This document shows, piece by piece, positions 21,305 through 35,460 of a stretch of 64,000 nucleotides of DNA. The notes beneath the pieces are model-generated. The model made no database searches and was not told the origin of the DNA. It was given only the letters and a program-made list of their open reading frames with translations. Both the position numbers and the translations under genes were made by a program. The first letter of the stretch is position 1. The number at the start of each line of letters is the position of its first letter. The stretch spans positions 4,030,001 through 4,094,000 of the forward strand of contig JAFFSR010000221.1 in NCBI GenBank assembly GCA_017163975.1. Reading direction: 5' to 3'. The DNA is from Anastatus disparis. Lineage: Eukaryota; Arthropoda; Insecta; Hymenoptera; Eupelmidae.

Positions 21305-21544
21305 ATGTGGAGTGCGCTATCACGCCTCTTCAGAAATAAGCCACAGGACATAAGTCCTAGTCCTAAACATCAGGCTCGTAAGCCCAGTTCAGAAGCGCCA
21401 GTGGCTGATATAGTTGTCGATGTTTCCAATACAATGGATCGTAGCACGGGTGATGAGAGACGTAGAGGATATGGAATGCCCAGCGATCAACATTCTGCCA
21501 GTGGAGATTCTGAGCACTCGTCTGATTCTTATGACTCTCGCCAG
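21305..21544 (+). CDS. First coding exon of an unrecognised, long-intron gene (80 codons)
   Basis: The exon starts at 21200 after a strong polypyrimidine acceptor (TTTCTTTTTTCTTATAG). Coding begins at 21305 with MWSALSRLFRNKPQDISPSP and ends at donor CGCCAG|GTAAAT in phase 0. The exon has clearly higher GC than its flanks. The N-terminal ~12 residues are a short amphipathic, basic-hydrophobic helix, which could be a membrane or lipid contact (inference). The rest is polar and probably disordered, with KHQARKPSSEAPVADIVVDV and an acidic Ser tail GDSEHSSDSYDSRQ. No domain is present, so the product is not recognised. Downstream exons are not visible in the next 42 kb, so the intron is very long. 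The exon at 37844 may be an alternative start of the same gene. Confidence 0.68.
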
Positions 21545-24055
21545 GTAAATTATTTAAAGTTTATAACTGAAACTGCTATTGTTTTGTATTATTAGAGTTC
21601 AGAAACTAATAATAATCTTATTATTAGTTAATATTCATTAAAACTGCAATAGATAAAAAAACAAATTAATTTTTAGATAGTTCGATATATAAATTCATTA
21701 AAACAATCAATCTACAAAGCTTAGCATATATGTCATCAGATATGTAATGAAATTTAAATATTTTTTAGATTTATCTTTAATTTTTCAATCATATTTTATA
21801 CAAAATTGGTATTAAGATTCTAATTTTTTTCGTTAAACCATTTTGAACACTTCTAATAATATTATATCTAATACATAAGGTTTCTTGTTAAAAATCAATA
21901 TAGGTACAAGATAGAAATTTATTGGCTTCATGATAAATATTACATATAATATAAAAAAATTTTTAATAAGATTCAATTTTAAAAATTAAAAAATTGTAAT
22001 GAAAATAACAGTAAAATTAAAAAGAAAATTTTATAGTACATCAATAGAAAATTCTATGTACTTTGATTTAAAAATTTATTAATTTGTAAATTAGTGATTT
22101 GTATCATTTTAATATTTTTTTTTAATAATCTGTCATAATTATTTTATAGCGGATTATAAAAAAAAAATTAAAATGATGAAAATTCCTGGTGAATATATTT
22201 AATAACATATTAATAAATTTATTAAAATATTTTGCAGTCAACATATTTTAAGGTTCATTTATAAACGGTTGATGTGTAGAAGCTCATGAATCACCAGTGA
22301 ATCACTTTGCTTTCATTACTTTATTTTTGAAATTTTTATAGTTTGGTTTAAATTTTAATGAAAAAGAATTTATGTTTTTGAAAATAATTTACTTATTTTC
22401 ATAAATTTTATTTAAAAATTAAAATATAATGATTATTTTCTGTATCAACGTTAAAATTATTATAATAATTTAAACAACTATAATAATTTAATTATAGTTA
22501 TTATAATAATTTAAATATACATCATTAAATAATTAAAAAACACATTAAACTTTTACTCATAAATTAGAAAAACAATTTTGGTTGATTTCTTAAAGATTTT
22601 TCATCCTATTTTTATAAAAATCTGTTGAAAATTGTTTCGTCTATTTATAGATCGATTAAAATTACCTTAATGAAAGTTTCTCATTGCATAACGTTACAGT
22701 GTTCGCGTATTAAGTAATAATATAACATGATCACCTGTATTGCAAGAAAAAAAATTTTTTTTTCAACTTTATACTTACGAATGTGATGCTGATCTAATGT
22801 CACGATTACCCGATTGTTTACGCTAAAAGTAGGCCATTGAACATATCTATTAATGCGACTGTACCGTCGCAGATCAATGATCTTCGTGTGTTAATCTAAA
22901 TCCGCGGAATGAACAAAAAAATTTATTTGTTTCTACACTGCACGCATGCCATGCATCATTTCAAGGACGTTAATTAAGACGAACTCTAAAAGCTATTACT
23001 CGATCGGTATAATTGAATAAAGTATAATTTTATACTTTTTTTAACGATGTTTATACTTTTTAATTTGAAAATTCTATTAATATTGTTGTAGTAAATTAAG
23101 AATAATTTAAAAAAAAAGTTATTTTATGTAATAAATGTGTTGTAGTTACAATACAAATAGTTTCAATATAAATCATTATAAGATTTAAGAATGTAATAAT
23201 CATTTCTATTTATAATATTTGTAACAATTTATTATTTTCTAGTTTGTATTTATTTTAATCAATTAAATTTTAGTAATTAAATATAAAGTATCGTTTTATT
23301 TAATTCGAGCATTATATTTTATCAAAGATAAAAATGCAGCATTGAAAATCAAAAGCCGCAAAACAAACACTTATTCATAAATCAAAATCTTTTTTAGAAC
23401 ATTTTATAATTTATTGAGAAAAAAATCATTAGCATTTTAATATTGTTCCAATAAAAACTTTTATTTTAATAAAATCTTAATAATCTGTGGGCATTAAAAA
23501 GTAAGATATGTTTTAATTAATAACTATGCATATAGCAGCTCACGCCCACGTTATTATTTCTGCATAAAAAATTTCAGTTCTTTATTTTCTTTGTTGTTTG
23601 AATCTAATTATCCTTTATTTTTTTTATAAATTATCAAAGTCGAAAAATTTAGCATAAAAATACGTAATATTCGAAATAATGTCAGGGTAAAATTTATAAT
23701 TTTTTTATGAAAATTTAAGATTATTAAACGGAGCCTCAAGGCTTCATTTTCTAAAAAGTACATTTTCATATAATTTTAAACGTGTCTTTTATAATCTTGC
23801 TGGAAAAATATATGTGCTTTTAGTGTGCACTATTTCGTCACCTTGGTGCTCTATCAAAATCTTGTTTTCTGCATTCAGCAATCGCGTTTTGATTTATTGC
23901 GTCACTTGAAAATACACAAACAATCATTCTCCTTTTTTTCACGTATAAAAGAAAAACTTGCTACAATATATCAATTCTTATGAATTCAAATTAGTGTATT
24001 TTTGCGTTAAATTTATAAGACGTTTGAAAAAAAAAGAGTATCAAAAATATAATTC
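21545..24055. other. AT-rich intron sequence
   Basis: Mostly low-complexity A/T. A more complex stretch with several CpGs at about 22770-22910 (TGACCGTCGC-type words) is the only patch that stands out. No exon is supported. Confidence 0.45.
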
Positions 24056-24600
24056 ATCGTATCTCCTTAATATTTGATGCCAGAGCTATTGAATTTAATC
24101 GTCTCTATTTTATTACAATACGTACACACACACGCATCCGCTTTCATCCAATGCGCTGAAGAATGTGAGGTCCTTGAGAGAAACCGCGAACTTATTATGC
24201 ATCGTAAATCCTTAATGAAAAGAAATGAAAGAAAGAAAAGACTTTTTTTTTCTTAAAGAATGTTCGAGTTTTCCGGGGGGACAGGCTATATACGCTGTAA
24301 AATTGCGTTACGTTTTTTTTTTTTCTTCCAAGAGTTTCTCTCCCTTTAGTACATTCTATACGCGCATGTGTGCACATGTGTATATGTATACACACATGTC
24401 TGCTTTACTAGATAACCTACGCGCGTTTTCCTTATCGGGCCAAACACCCGCTGTACTCCTGAGATTTCGTCATTCGACAAACACATATACATACACTTTT
24501 ACTCTTTGGCGCTGGCTTGCAAAGCATTCAAACAAATCTCGCTGATTCTTTCTACTTCTTTCTCGTTTATGTACATTTATCTATGTTTGTATACACGAGA
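24056..24600. promoter_or_regulatory. CpG-richer intronic patch
   Basis: Composition shifts sharply from the surrounding AT-rich intron, with CGCGCATGTGTGCACATGTG and GCGCGTTTTCCTTATCGGGC. Overlapping frames on both strands are open but share no protein signature. A candidate enhancer, promoter or untranslated exon, judged by composition only. Confidence 0.25.
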
Positions 24601-26098
24601 AGGAAATTAACTCTATATGTGGGCTTTGTTTATTTTATGTTTTTGTTGTTTAAGTTTGTTTGTTTATATATCATTCAATTCCCACGCAACTTTTAGCAAA
24701 ATTCGCTTATTTATTATGTTTTTAAACTGAAATTTTGGAAAGTTTTGAAGTTATTGAGCAGACAGTTTGAAAACGCTCTAATTAATATCGTATCCGAATT
24801 AATTTAATAAAGTAGTTAACATTATTAAATATGTGTCACGTTTGTCGTTGACGCTTACGTATATTTTATAAACTAAAATTTCACCAGTTAATAAACGTGA
24901 GCCATTGTTTGAAAAAATTTGCAAGTTGATGAAATGTTAATTAAAACGTATCAAAATTATTATTATTTGATACACTGGAACAATAGTTTTTAAAACAAAT
25001 GTTTGATAAATTTTTACAATAGATAAAAATTAATTTATATCCTGAAATCTTTTATTTATGATTCATTATTTAACAAAAACCTATTTAAAAATTGAATTTG
25101 TTGATTTAAGAAATTTTTAAAAACTTTTTTATTTTACATGAAATATTAAAAATTAAAAAATAAACAAGATTAATTCTTAAGATCATATTGAAATTAGAAT
25201 TATTAAACGTAAGAATATTTTGAGTTACCCGTTCTATCACCAACGGGATATTAAAATTTCGATCGAAACGACAACGAAATTGATTTCATTGTTAAAATTG
25301 ACAAGCATTTATTCCTTTATTATTATCACCTTTCAAAAACATTCTTACCTACCTGAAAAAAAAACTATTGTTGTGAACAAGAGATTTAAAGATGAATATA
25401 GTACGCGAGAAATTGTTTCGTACAGTTAGAGATGTGATGTATTCTTTTTCTTTTTTTTTTAACTAATTGTCTCGAAGCTTGTCTTTATTTTTTTTCACCT
25501 TTTGTTTCGTCAAGGGTACGGTGGTATTTAGATATCAGTTCAATTTTATACGATGAGTCAGTTTTATAGGTTTTCTTATCGTTTAGCCTTTGAAATAGTG
25601 TATCATTGAGTTAGATATGGGTTTCATTTTTGTTAACAACGTTGTTATTGTTATTCATTTACTCGGATCAAAGTAATCAAGCTGCGATTATGTATCTATG
25701 TAATTTATAAATATACAAAATTCACGAAATTCTAAAATTGAAAAAAAAAGAGTTTTTACATTTTAAAACATTATGTAACAAAAAAAAAATTTTTATTTTT
25801 CAAATTTCAAACAATGCCACTTTGTACTTTTGCAATGATAACACTTTTCAATATATGAGCAGTTATAAATATATGATAAGGATGTTTACATTTGTTTAAC
25901 AATAGTGCAATTATATTTTTTTTATAATTTTTCTTTTTTTATCAAAATAGATAATTAATTTCAAAACCAATGACTGATAACGATTGTTTAACGTTTTTTT
26001 AATTTGATGATAAACAATTAATTTTAAAATCAATGACTGATAACAATTTTTCGACATTTAAACATTTTTTCAAAGTTTTATAAAACATTGTAATACAA
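24601..26098. other. AT-rich intron sequence with a local duplication
   Basis: No exon seen. A motif of about 38 bases, AATTAATTTCAAAACCAATG then ACTGATAACGATTG, at 25951-25991 recurs with a few changes at 26013-26050. Confidence 0.45.
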
Positions 26099-26226
26099 CC
26101 CTGGTAGAAATCTTACTGGGTTTCTAGCTAGAAATAAGCGAGACCCTTAAAACATAGCTTTTAGCAACTGATTTTAGCTCATTATTATTAGCTTTACGGG
26201 TGAAACCTGTTAACCTTCTACCAGGG
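26099..26226. mobile_element. 128 bp short-TIR MITE
   Basis: It begins CCCTGGTAGAA and ends with the exact inverted complement TTCTACCAGGG. Subterminal sequence is also partly symmetric (ACTGGGTTTCTAGC against GGTGAAACCTGTTAA). The flanks are ATACAA and AATTC, with no convincing target duplication. It is non-coding, and the superfamily is not assigned. Confidence 0.65.
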
Positions 26227-28310
26227 AATTCAGAACTTTTAAAAATAATTTTTTTTTTTAATAAAAAGTTTTTGAGTATATCTATGATAAAAAAAATAAG
26301 TATGTTTTCTTAAAACAACAACAAAAGCTGTCTCAAGGTCTCAACCCTTTATCTCTCTGATCATATACGACACATGAATGAAAAGAATAAAAAAAAATCG
26401 ATATCCTATAGACGATCAAACTTTCATTGTCACTTTTTGTTCCAGCTAAATAAAAATCATCTCGAGCGGCCTTTTTCGTAAACAATATGTGTGTTTATAT
26501 AAAGAAAATAGCGTGTCTTGCATCTTTCTAGAACAATGAACTTTTTTACTCTTATATGTACGCTTAAATCTTACGTAAACGCACAACAGTTGAATGATGT
26601 GCCGCCGGTGTTTCTTGTATGTATATACATATATAGGTATACGCTTTTATATGTTTAGAGGTGGTCTTCGTGCAAGTACAATATTATATGCGCTTGCAAA
26701 TCAGTACGAGGTCGCGATTATTTTAATTTTGCCGGAATGTAAATCAAAATGATTGCAATCGGAATGGAAAATTGAAAAAAAAAATAAACCTGGGAAAGTT
26801 TTTAAGGATCGAGGAAAAAAAGAGGATGAACCAACTAAATTGCTAACTCAAATTGAAGAACAAAATTAAATTTTTTTTTTTCATTATTGATCGAGCTCTC
26901 GTTTTAATTCTGCTTTTGTTCTTTTTTTTACTTCAATTATTTGAAGTATGGTACTATGTAAATGACGTAATAAAATATAAAAAATTGCACAATTATTTTA
27001 ATTAAGTGAAAAAAAAAATTTGAATAATACATTGTTCTATACGTATGAATTTTTAATGAAGCGATAGCTTAAGAAAGTTGTTAGCCGCTTATATAAAAAT
27101 TGAGTTACAATTCAAAACTCATGATAACAGCTTATTCATTATTAAATGTACTTTCACTGAAGAAATTTTGCATCTGAATACATTAATTATAAATCAAATA
27201 TTAAACGAATTCCCTTACGTGCATTATCAAATGAATCAATTACTTCGTTTAATAAAAAATTATTAGTTTATAAAATACTGTATTATGATTTTTATGAGAA
27301 ATGAAAAAGAATCTTTTGAAAATTTATGCAAACGTTCCTTGAAATGTATGCGAGCGTTAAAAACGATGAATAAATTTTCCTAGCTGTAGTAAAACTAATC
27401 ACTCAATCACGTCACCAATTTGCACAAAAGAAAAGATATCGCTTAAAACTCGCTGACAAAGACTATAAAAATAGAAAGAAGGAGAAAAAAAATTATAACA
27501 TTTTGTTTGGGACGTTTCTCAACTCTTTAATTAGCATCTTTCAGGATGTATTTTAAATGTCAATCTATTGTTTAACGTAAATGGTTAGAAGATATTTTTC
27601 TCCGGCATTGTTTATACTGGCTTTTTGAACACGATACTCGTATCTTTTAACCGAATGAATCACTTTAGATTAACTGTTATTTTTGCAAAATTTAATTAAC
27701 AATACAGCCGCAAATGAAATCTCATTAAATTATAAACCCTTTCTGATTCATCATAGCCGTATGACACGTGACGTTTTTATTAATCTATTTAATAGGTACA
27801 AGGGATATCCATAAATTTCTGATTTATCGAATGCATCGTCATGCTCCATTATAAGAAATATTGTTCAATTTGTTTCAATCAGCTTATAATTCTAAGCGAA
27901 ATTTTTTATTGTGTTTTATTTTTGGAGGATACATATAATTAGAATAATATTTTATTGTTGTACATAAAACAAAATAAGTTTTTGCAAATTAATCGTGTAG
28001 CCTATAATTAAATATGATAATAAAGAATAAAAAAATACGATACGAATACACATGAAACTTAATCATGTTCCAAAAAGGAACTATCATGTACAAATGAAAT
28101 TGTTTGATTTTGACTAGTCATTCAAAACTAAATTGATTAAACTTGATTTTTCCGCTCGACACCTCTTTAGCCAAAAAAAATCAAATTTTCAAGCTTCCAT
28201 CAGCAAGCTTATAACACATAACTTCACTGAAAAAAAATAAGCTTGCAAGCATCATTCAATTTTCAAGATGAAGTACAGAAAATTCTATTTAAGAATCTCG
28301 CTTCAGCACA
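26227..28310. other. AT-rich intron with a small CpG patch at ~26440-26720
   Basis: The patch holds GTGCCGCCGGTGTTTCTTG and CAAGTACAATATTATATGCG. The remainder is low-complexity. No exon is supported. Confidence 0.4.
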
Positions 28311-29060
28311 ACCGAAGCTTATTCTCGTCACTCATTCATATAAGTGCGTGTATATATATATATATATATAAAATGCTTTGAAAAAACATTGCTCGTCAAA
28401 AAAAAAAGAGAAGAGTATATAAAGATCCCACGCGAGCTCTCGTGCGAGATTTCTCGTTATAAACGTTATGTACGCCGAATTGTAAAGGAAACGACCTCTA
28501 AGCTCGTATTTTCTTCCTCCTTTTTCTTTTTTCAAGTATATAAAAGTAACGCTTGTATAAGAACGCATTGTATATATCGCGATAATAAGAAGAACACACC
28601 TCCTTCAACTTTCGCGAATATAATAGCGTTAGGTTCGAATACCTTTATTTTAGATTTTTTTTTTCATTCTTTGCTCCCTCTATCGAAGACCTTCTTTCGT
28701 CGCACGATGCATATAATACAAGTTTAAACGCTGTATAGCAATGCGATAACTCGAAAATCGAGACTCCTGACTTAATGTAATGTATGCAGGTGTGGAGTAA
28801 TGTAACGGCGTTTACCTTAATCGCGATAACATTTTATCGTTGTTTCTTCTCATGGACTGTATGCTTTTGTACACATGACTATATATACAGTATGTGTTTG
28901 AAGTTCGCATAAAACAAAAAGAGAAGAAGAAAAGAAGAAAAAAAAATAAAGAGAGAGTCATAAATGCCAATTTTATTATAGCGGTTTTAAGCTGGATTCT
29001 GCGCATGGCGCGCTTCACGTTTGTAATTGTGATTTATGCGGTGTAGCATGTATGCTAGTC
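28311..29060. promoter_or_regulatory. CpG-richer intronic patch with a TA microsatellite
   Basis: Contains a (TA)n run at about 28351-28371, then GCGAGCTCTCGTGCGAGATT and GCGCATGGCGCGCTTCACG near 29005. Frames are open on both strands without recognisable protein. A candidate regulatory element or untranslated exon, by composition. Confidence 0.25.
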
Positions 29061-32000
29061 GCGAAAAAATTTTTGTATCTAGGCAGTATAACTTTACGGC
29101 TTTGGTATAGTTTTTCCATCTCAAGTTATGTTGATTTTAGTATACTTATGAGATATATAATTGAGAAGGGTCAATAGCACGTTATGCAAGTATTTTTTTA
29201 GTTGTTAGATTTTAATTTTGATAAAAATCAGAGTAAAAATTTTTAATTTTAAATATACAAAAAAATGTTATTCATCCAAATTAAGCTTACCGTATTTTTA
29301 GAATTTGCAATTGATAAAATTTTTCAATGACTTATATTTATTTTTTTTTCACTGTCATTTGCATGGTGTAATCATATCTCTTCTTTTAATTTATTTCGCT
29401 TTTTTTAAAGCTCGCTGAAAGTCATTGAGAATTGTTACGATGTAGACGCCTTGTGCGACTTACCATTATGATGTCATTGTTGTATTTAAATTTAAAGAGC
29501 TAAATCTTTTTTTCCAATTTGGATGTATTCATTGATGAAACGTAGAAATTTTAAATGATATTTAAATTTATGTGAAATGAAATTATTGATTTGTTTTTAA
29601 CGAATCTTAGTCAAATATGAATCGAATGAGTTTATTGTTTGTACATCTAACTTTTTGTAAAATAAAGATGTAATTATAATGATAGTTTTTTAATGTTTAA
29701 AAACTTGTTATAATTACATGATATACATTTTTTTTCTTGTACATTTAAGTATTATTTTATCTTATCAACAAATTAAGGTTACGTATTTATTAAAATGTAT
29801 ACCATTTTACTTTTTAAACTATTTTCAGGTTAAAAATATTTTCATTTATGGAACGGCAAATGAATTTTTTAAACAAATAACATTGTTAACGTGGAAACTT
29901 TTTACTTTAGCAGTGTCCATCGTTAATTTAGCACTATAATGATAATAAAAATGCAGCAATATTTAAATAAATCTAATTTTATTTTTAAGAAAATGTGTGA
30001 ACCATTTTTACCAATGTGTTGAAATTTTTCATTCCATTTTTGAAGTTTTTAAAATTTTGAATTGCATAAAAGATGAAATTTAGATCTTAACCTAATTTTG
30101 GTACAATTCATGAATGGAAACTAATTAAAAAAAGGCAGAACCTAAATATCTAACATTCTCGAGACATTATTTCAATTCATTGTTTCCCCAAGAGAAAAAA
30201 GTTAAACATTAAAAAAAAAAAAAGAAATGTTTAATGAAAAGTCGTCAACTCGAGAATTAAAGAGTCATATTATACAATGCAAGAATAGGCAATGGTAAAT
30301 GTCAGTAAAGAACCGGTGGTTGTGTTTCAACTAATAGTTCCTTCTTAAAAGGACTTGTTTGTCTGGTGAATCGGTCGTTTAAAAAAAAAGAAGAAAAAAA
30401 AAAGAGTTCAACTCACTAAACTCGAGAGGTACTTTACTCTCTTGATCTCTTTGTAAAATGTGAAATTGCAATTTAAGAGGCAAAAAAAAAGGAACGTTCA
30501 ACGACTTCGATGCAGTTTAGATGTGCTGAATATCTATGCACGAAGTATACGTGTGCCGTTTCGGATAAAATATAAATCTCAAGACGAGTGAAAGTCATTT
30601 TTTTCTTCTATATACACCTTCTTTTACCTTTAGCCGCGAGTGACAGTTAACGCGATTCTTTTCAAAAGTCAAGCTTATACGCTTGCCTTTTTAAGAAAAA
30701 CCAAATATCCACACGTGGGTGTTACGTTCTCCGGTATTTTATTGCGCATTTATGCGACGTCGCGCAATTCTCTAAAATTTTAGGCGTTTTTTTATTTTTC
30801 TTTTTTCTGTTTATTTTTTTTTTCTTTCAATGCTATACGGACACCGATGATGTTGGAAATTTTTCGAGAGAAGGAGATGGATACCTGGAAAAGGTGACTT
30901 TCACATTTTTTTTATGGTTTTATGTTTTTTTTTTCTTTTAAATATATGCCTTGATGAGAAGGTATGCAAGAAAACTGCCAAATTTTATTGTGACGAACCT
31001 TTTACGGATTTTATTATGATATATATTCAATATTTGCAGTGCATATTTTATATACAAAAAATATTTTATGTTAAATTAAATGATTTATTAAAATTTGTTT
31101 ATTTTTATTTGAAATACTGATGAGTAAACATAATACATTAAAAATTCATTTACAATATATGAAACATGTTTCTATTTCAATTTGCATGTAAATACTTTAT
31201 ATATTCATGTACTGGATCCAAGTATAAATATAATTTGAAAAAGTTTAATTTTTAAATTGATTTAATGAAATTTTATGTGTGAAATAACTATATTTTATGG
31301 TAACTGTGAGAAAGGCTTGATTTTATCTAAAAATAATATATATGGTGAAAATTGCTATGTGCATAAAAAACATTTCATATACAAAAAGTAAATTTTTCTA
31401 TTTGTACATTAATTTTTATTATGAATATATTAATTTTTATCACATGTACAATAATTTTTATACTAAATTAAGGCTGTCCCACCAGTTAAAATAAAATATT
31501 GTAATTTCAGCCATAAAATTTCTCTCTGTGTATAGAAACTGTTTTAATTGTGTCATTTGGCCATATTTAATTTGATAGGCACTGCGTACTCAATATTTTC
31601 AAAAAGATTTCATTTTCTCATCGAATGAAAATTAAAAATTCCAATTATCAATTCCTTCCATCGATAAAACTTTTGCCCTTCAGCAATTTTTCTAAATAAT
31701 TCACTTTGTCGAATCTCAGTTACCTACATAACTCTCAAACTTTCATGTACAAACTTTCGACCTTTCAATTCAACGAACTTCAAAAAAGAAAAAAAATTTC
31801 TCTTTATCTGTTTACTTTAACATTAATAACATACGATCTAAGGTATTGTACGTCGAATTTTCGCAATTCGAACCTTTTCGTGTTCAATAAAAATCAAGGA
31901 ATACACCATTGAGAAGCATAAAAAACGAAAAAAGATACGAAGGGTATCCCTTTTATTATGATATTTTTAAAGGGCAACTCTTAAACGATCAAGTTCCGGA

Positions 32001-35000
32001 GGAGCAGCAGCGGCTCGCTCATCACGCGAATATTCGAGTTATAATGCAATATGATCAGACATATACAGCGGCAAGAGCACACCATTAACCTACAAAAATA
32101 AAAAAAAGAAGAAAAAAAGAGGCCTCACGCTCACACTTTACCAAGTCTAATATATCTATATATGTTTAAAAAAAAAAGCATACGGGTGGGATATGTATAT
32201 GGGTATACGTATGTATATATGCTTGTATTAAAAGGCACCGACGATTAATGCCGTTGCACGCGTTGGTACATCGAATAATGATTTAAGCCCAACCCAAGAG
32301 GAGAGTAGAACACACTTCAATGTTTCTCTCCTCTCTCTTTTTTTTTTTATCGATCGGCTAGGCTTATGTGCTTCCTTGTAATATGTCTATACACTCGAGT
32401 TTTTAAAGTAGAGTAACTATCGAATTTTATGAAATTACTAATATTTGTCATTCGGCGGTTTGGATATTTTTTTTGTTTCTGTTTTAAGTTATACAATTAT
32501 TGTGATAAATTCGAAAGTATTTTGGACATTTTTAATTTTTAACATGATTTAACCTTATTGGCTTTAATCAAGTTCCCTGAAAAAAAAATTTGAATAATTT
32601 AAGATTATGTGATGTGTGATTTATACATACTGATGTTAGAATTTCTCGAGTTTTTCATTTTTAATTAAAAATTTTTGGAAACATCTCTGTGTGATATCTT
32701 TTTTACGTGAAACGAAGGGACAAATTTATTTGAAAGGATAATATTTTAAAATTAAAATATTTTTAGTTCAAACACCAAGAGTTGAATCGTTTGAGAAAAA
32801 CGATTGTAATCAATTTTCAACTAGGAATAATTTTTAGTTTAAAATTTAAAAATATTCATTACAACTTGGCAAAACTCCACTTCAATATTTGAGGCCATCA
32901 TTTTTAGTAAGAATGAAGAAAAGAACTCATTATCTTTTAATCAATGTGCAAATAGAAAAATCGTCATTTTTATTCTATTTAAAATATAGAAGAGATATTA
33001 CAATTACATTCAACTCTTTAATACTTGAGATGAGTTTAAATCTTCTGATATGCCGAGAAAAATTTTTGAATTCTTAGCCAGATAATCATTTAAAGGTTTT
33101 GAATAGTTTATAATTCTATTTGTCTTTTCGCTTGACGATAAATTTTAATAAATTAATAATATACAATCACTAATTACAAAATACGAAATCTTCAATATGA
33201 AAAGTATAATATATTTACCAACCTTTACGTTTAATATGAAAATTTAACGAATGCAGTTTAAAGATAGCAACGAGAAAACGTATTAATCATAACTTAAATA
33301 CTTTGAAAAAATAATTTCGTAAATATCTGTATACTCACTCACGATATCGCAATAATGCACGCAATGCAATTGCTTTCTTTTCCTTCAGTAAATATAATGT
33401 AAAGACACTTAAACTATATTGTATTTACTCAAATAAAATGACGCGCTTTTATGATCCCAATGGTTTTCGCCATTGTTTGAAATTTTTTAATTAGCCATGG
33501 CTTTGATAAAATCATGTATAGCAATAGTTAGATAAAGAATAACGATAATAAGGGGATGCAATAGAATATATGATTCACATGTATTTCAAGTTTTACAATT
33601 TCATTCTTACATTGCTTAAAATATTTATTGATGCTTTTTGAATAGAACAACACTAAAAACATTATTAAATAAATTTTTAAAAGTGATGGTATAAAATTTG
33701 AAAAATTACAATATCGGTATTTGATATTACTTTAACAAACCTTGTATTTAAATTTTTTACTTGGATATGTTTTCGTTGAAATTAAAATTATTTGTTTTCA
33801 TTTAAAAATTCAAAGTATTTTTACAATTATCTTAAAAATATAAAAATTAAAATTGTATTTTACAACTTTTATACTTTCGAAAATAAAAATATAAAAAATT
33901 TCATTTATGGTGTTGAAAAATTTGCTCTTTTTATAAGCCGCATATACAAGTTACGCTCGTTGGAAATTCTATTTTAAGTATACGATGCACAACATCTTAT
34001 TCATTAAGATATAAATCTTATCATTCTCAATTCCATTAAGAATTAACGTGTACAACGTTAAATTTTTAAATTTATAAGTGTTAAATTAATGTATAAATAC
34101 CATAGGATATTTTTAAAAACAAGCCTGCAGCCTCAATATTAATTAAATTTAAAAAAATAAAAATTTTATCAAAGATAATTAATAAAAAAATAACATATTT
34201 CAAAAATTAACATTTTCTTACTGTAAACAAATTAATTTCTTTATTGTATTAAAAAAAAAGTATAATACTCTTTCCCTGAGTAAGCGCAAGAATAGATTAA
34301 CCATAGCTCTGAGTTTCATAAAATGCACTGTTATAGAGAATCTTCTTAAATATGCCACATAGTCTCCTTTAATAGAATTCCATAATTAGATAGCGTATAC
34401 TATGGCTTGTAACCGCGAAATACTCTTAGCTCCAGTTAAAAGCATAAGTATGAGGTATTTACTGATTACGCATTCTTCTATAATTTTTACGCTGGTTATA
34501 AGTTATTTATGTTTATATGCATAATAGTTTTTATAATTAAAAGAAAATATGTGGAATCTAACTTTTTATTTATTTTACTTCAATTAATGATTAAATAAAT
34601 TTTCAATTTCTAGTATAAGAAATAATTTTGAACTATTTTAAATATAAATTATTTAATATATTACTACAACAATTTTCAAATATTAAAAGGTATAATGAAA
34701 ATGCCACTGTACACTATACAGTCAACCAAATATTCAGTCTTGATAAATTAAAAATCAAAAAAATATTTTTTCTTTTAATTAAAAATCATTAATAATTTAA
34801 TTATATTTATTTTTCTTCTCGATTTTTTTTATATAAAGCTTAATGAATTTACATAGGCTCTATTAGTGTGCTCGTACTAATTCGGTTCACGCTTGAACTA
34901 TAATTCTTAACAGACTGCTTACCATTTCATCACGGCAGCTTATATCCGTTATTTATTTATAAGTGTTAATTAACCGTTGTTATAAAAAAAAACGAAGATT

Positions 35001-35460
35001 CTTTTTTCTTTTTTAATTTACAATATTTATAATTTAGAGTGCATTTTTTTTATAATGTAAACCGCGTAACGAGATTCATATTTTTACCACGTTACTGTGC
35101 AAAATTAAAAGTCAAAATTTATAATGCGAGTAAAATTACGTTTTTTCATAAATATTTGTTTTGTAATTTTAATTAATAAACTATATGATGTTTAAAAATG
35201 TTAGAAAATATTTTAAATGATACAAAATTTTTTGTTGTCATTGAAATATCTGATCTAATTATAAAGAAATATTTTATGAACTCTAATACTTATTTTATCT
35301 GGATAGATGCACATTAATCTTAGTAACAAATTACCTACTTTTCATCCTTATATGTAAACATTATTTCTAAGATTCATATTATCCAAGGTTTCTCAACGCC
35401 AAACATTTATAATGTCCGTCTATAAGACATTTGCAGCATCCATTTAACTCTTCAATAATC
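29061..35460. other. AT-rich intron with small CpG patches near 30500-30880 and 31980-32300
   Basis: Long low-complexity A/T sequence. The first patch includes TGCGACGTCGCGCAATTC (about 30750) and the second CAGCAGCGGCTCGCTCATCA (about 32003) and GTTGCACGCGTTGG. No splice-bounded coding frame was found. Confidence 0.4.
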
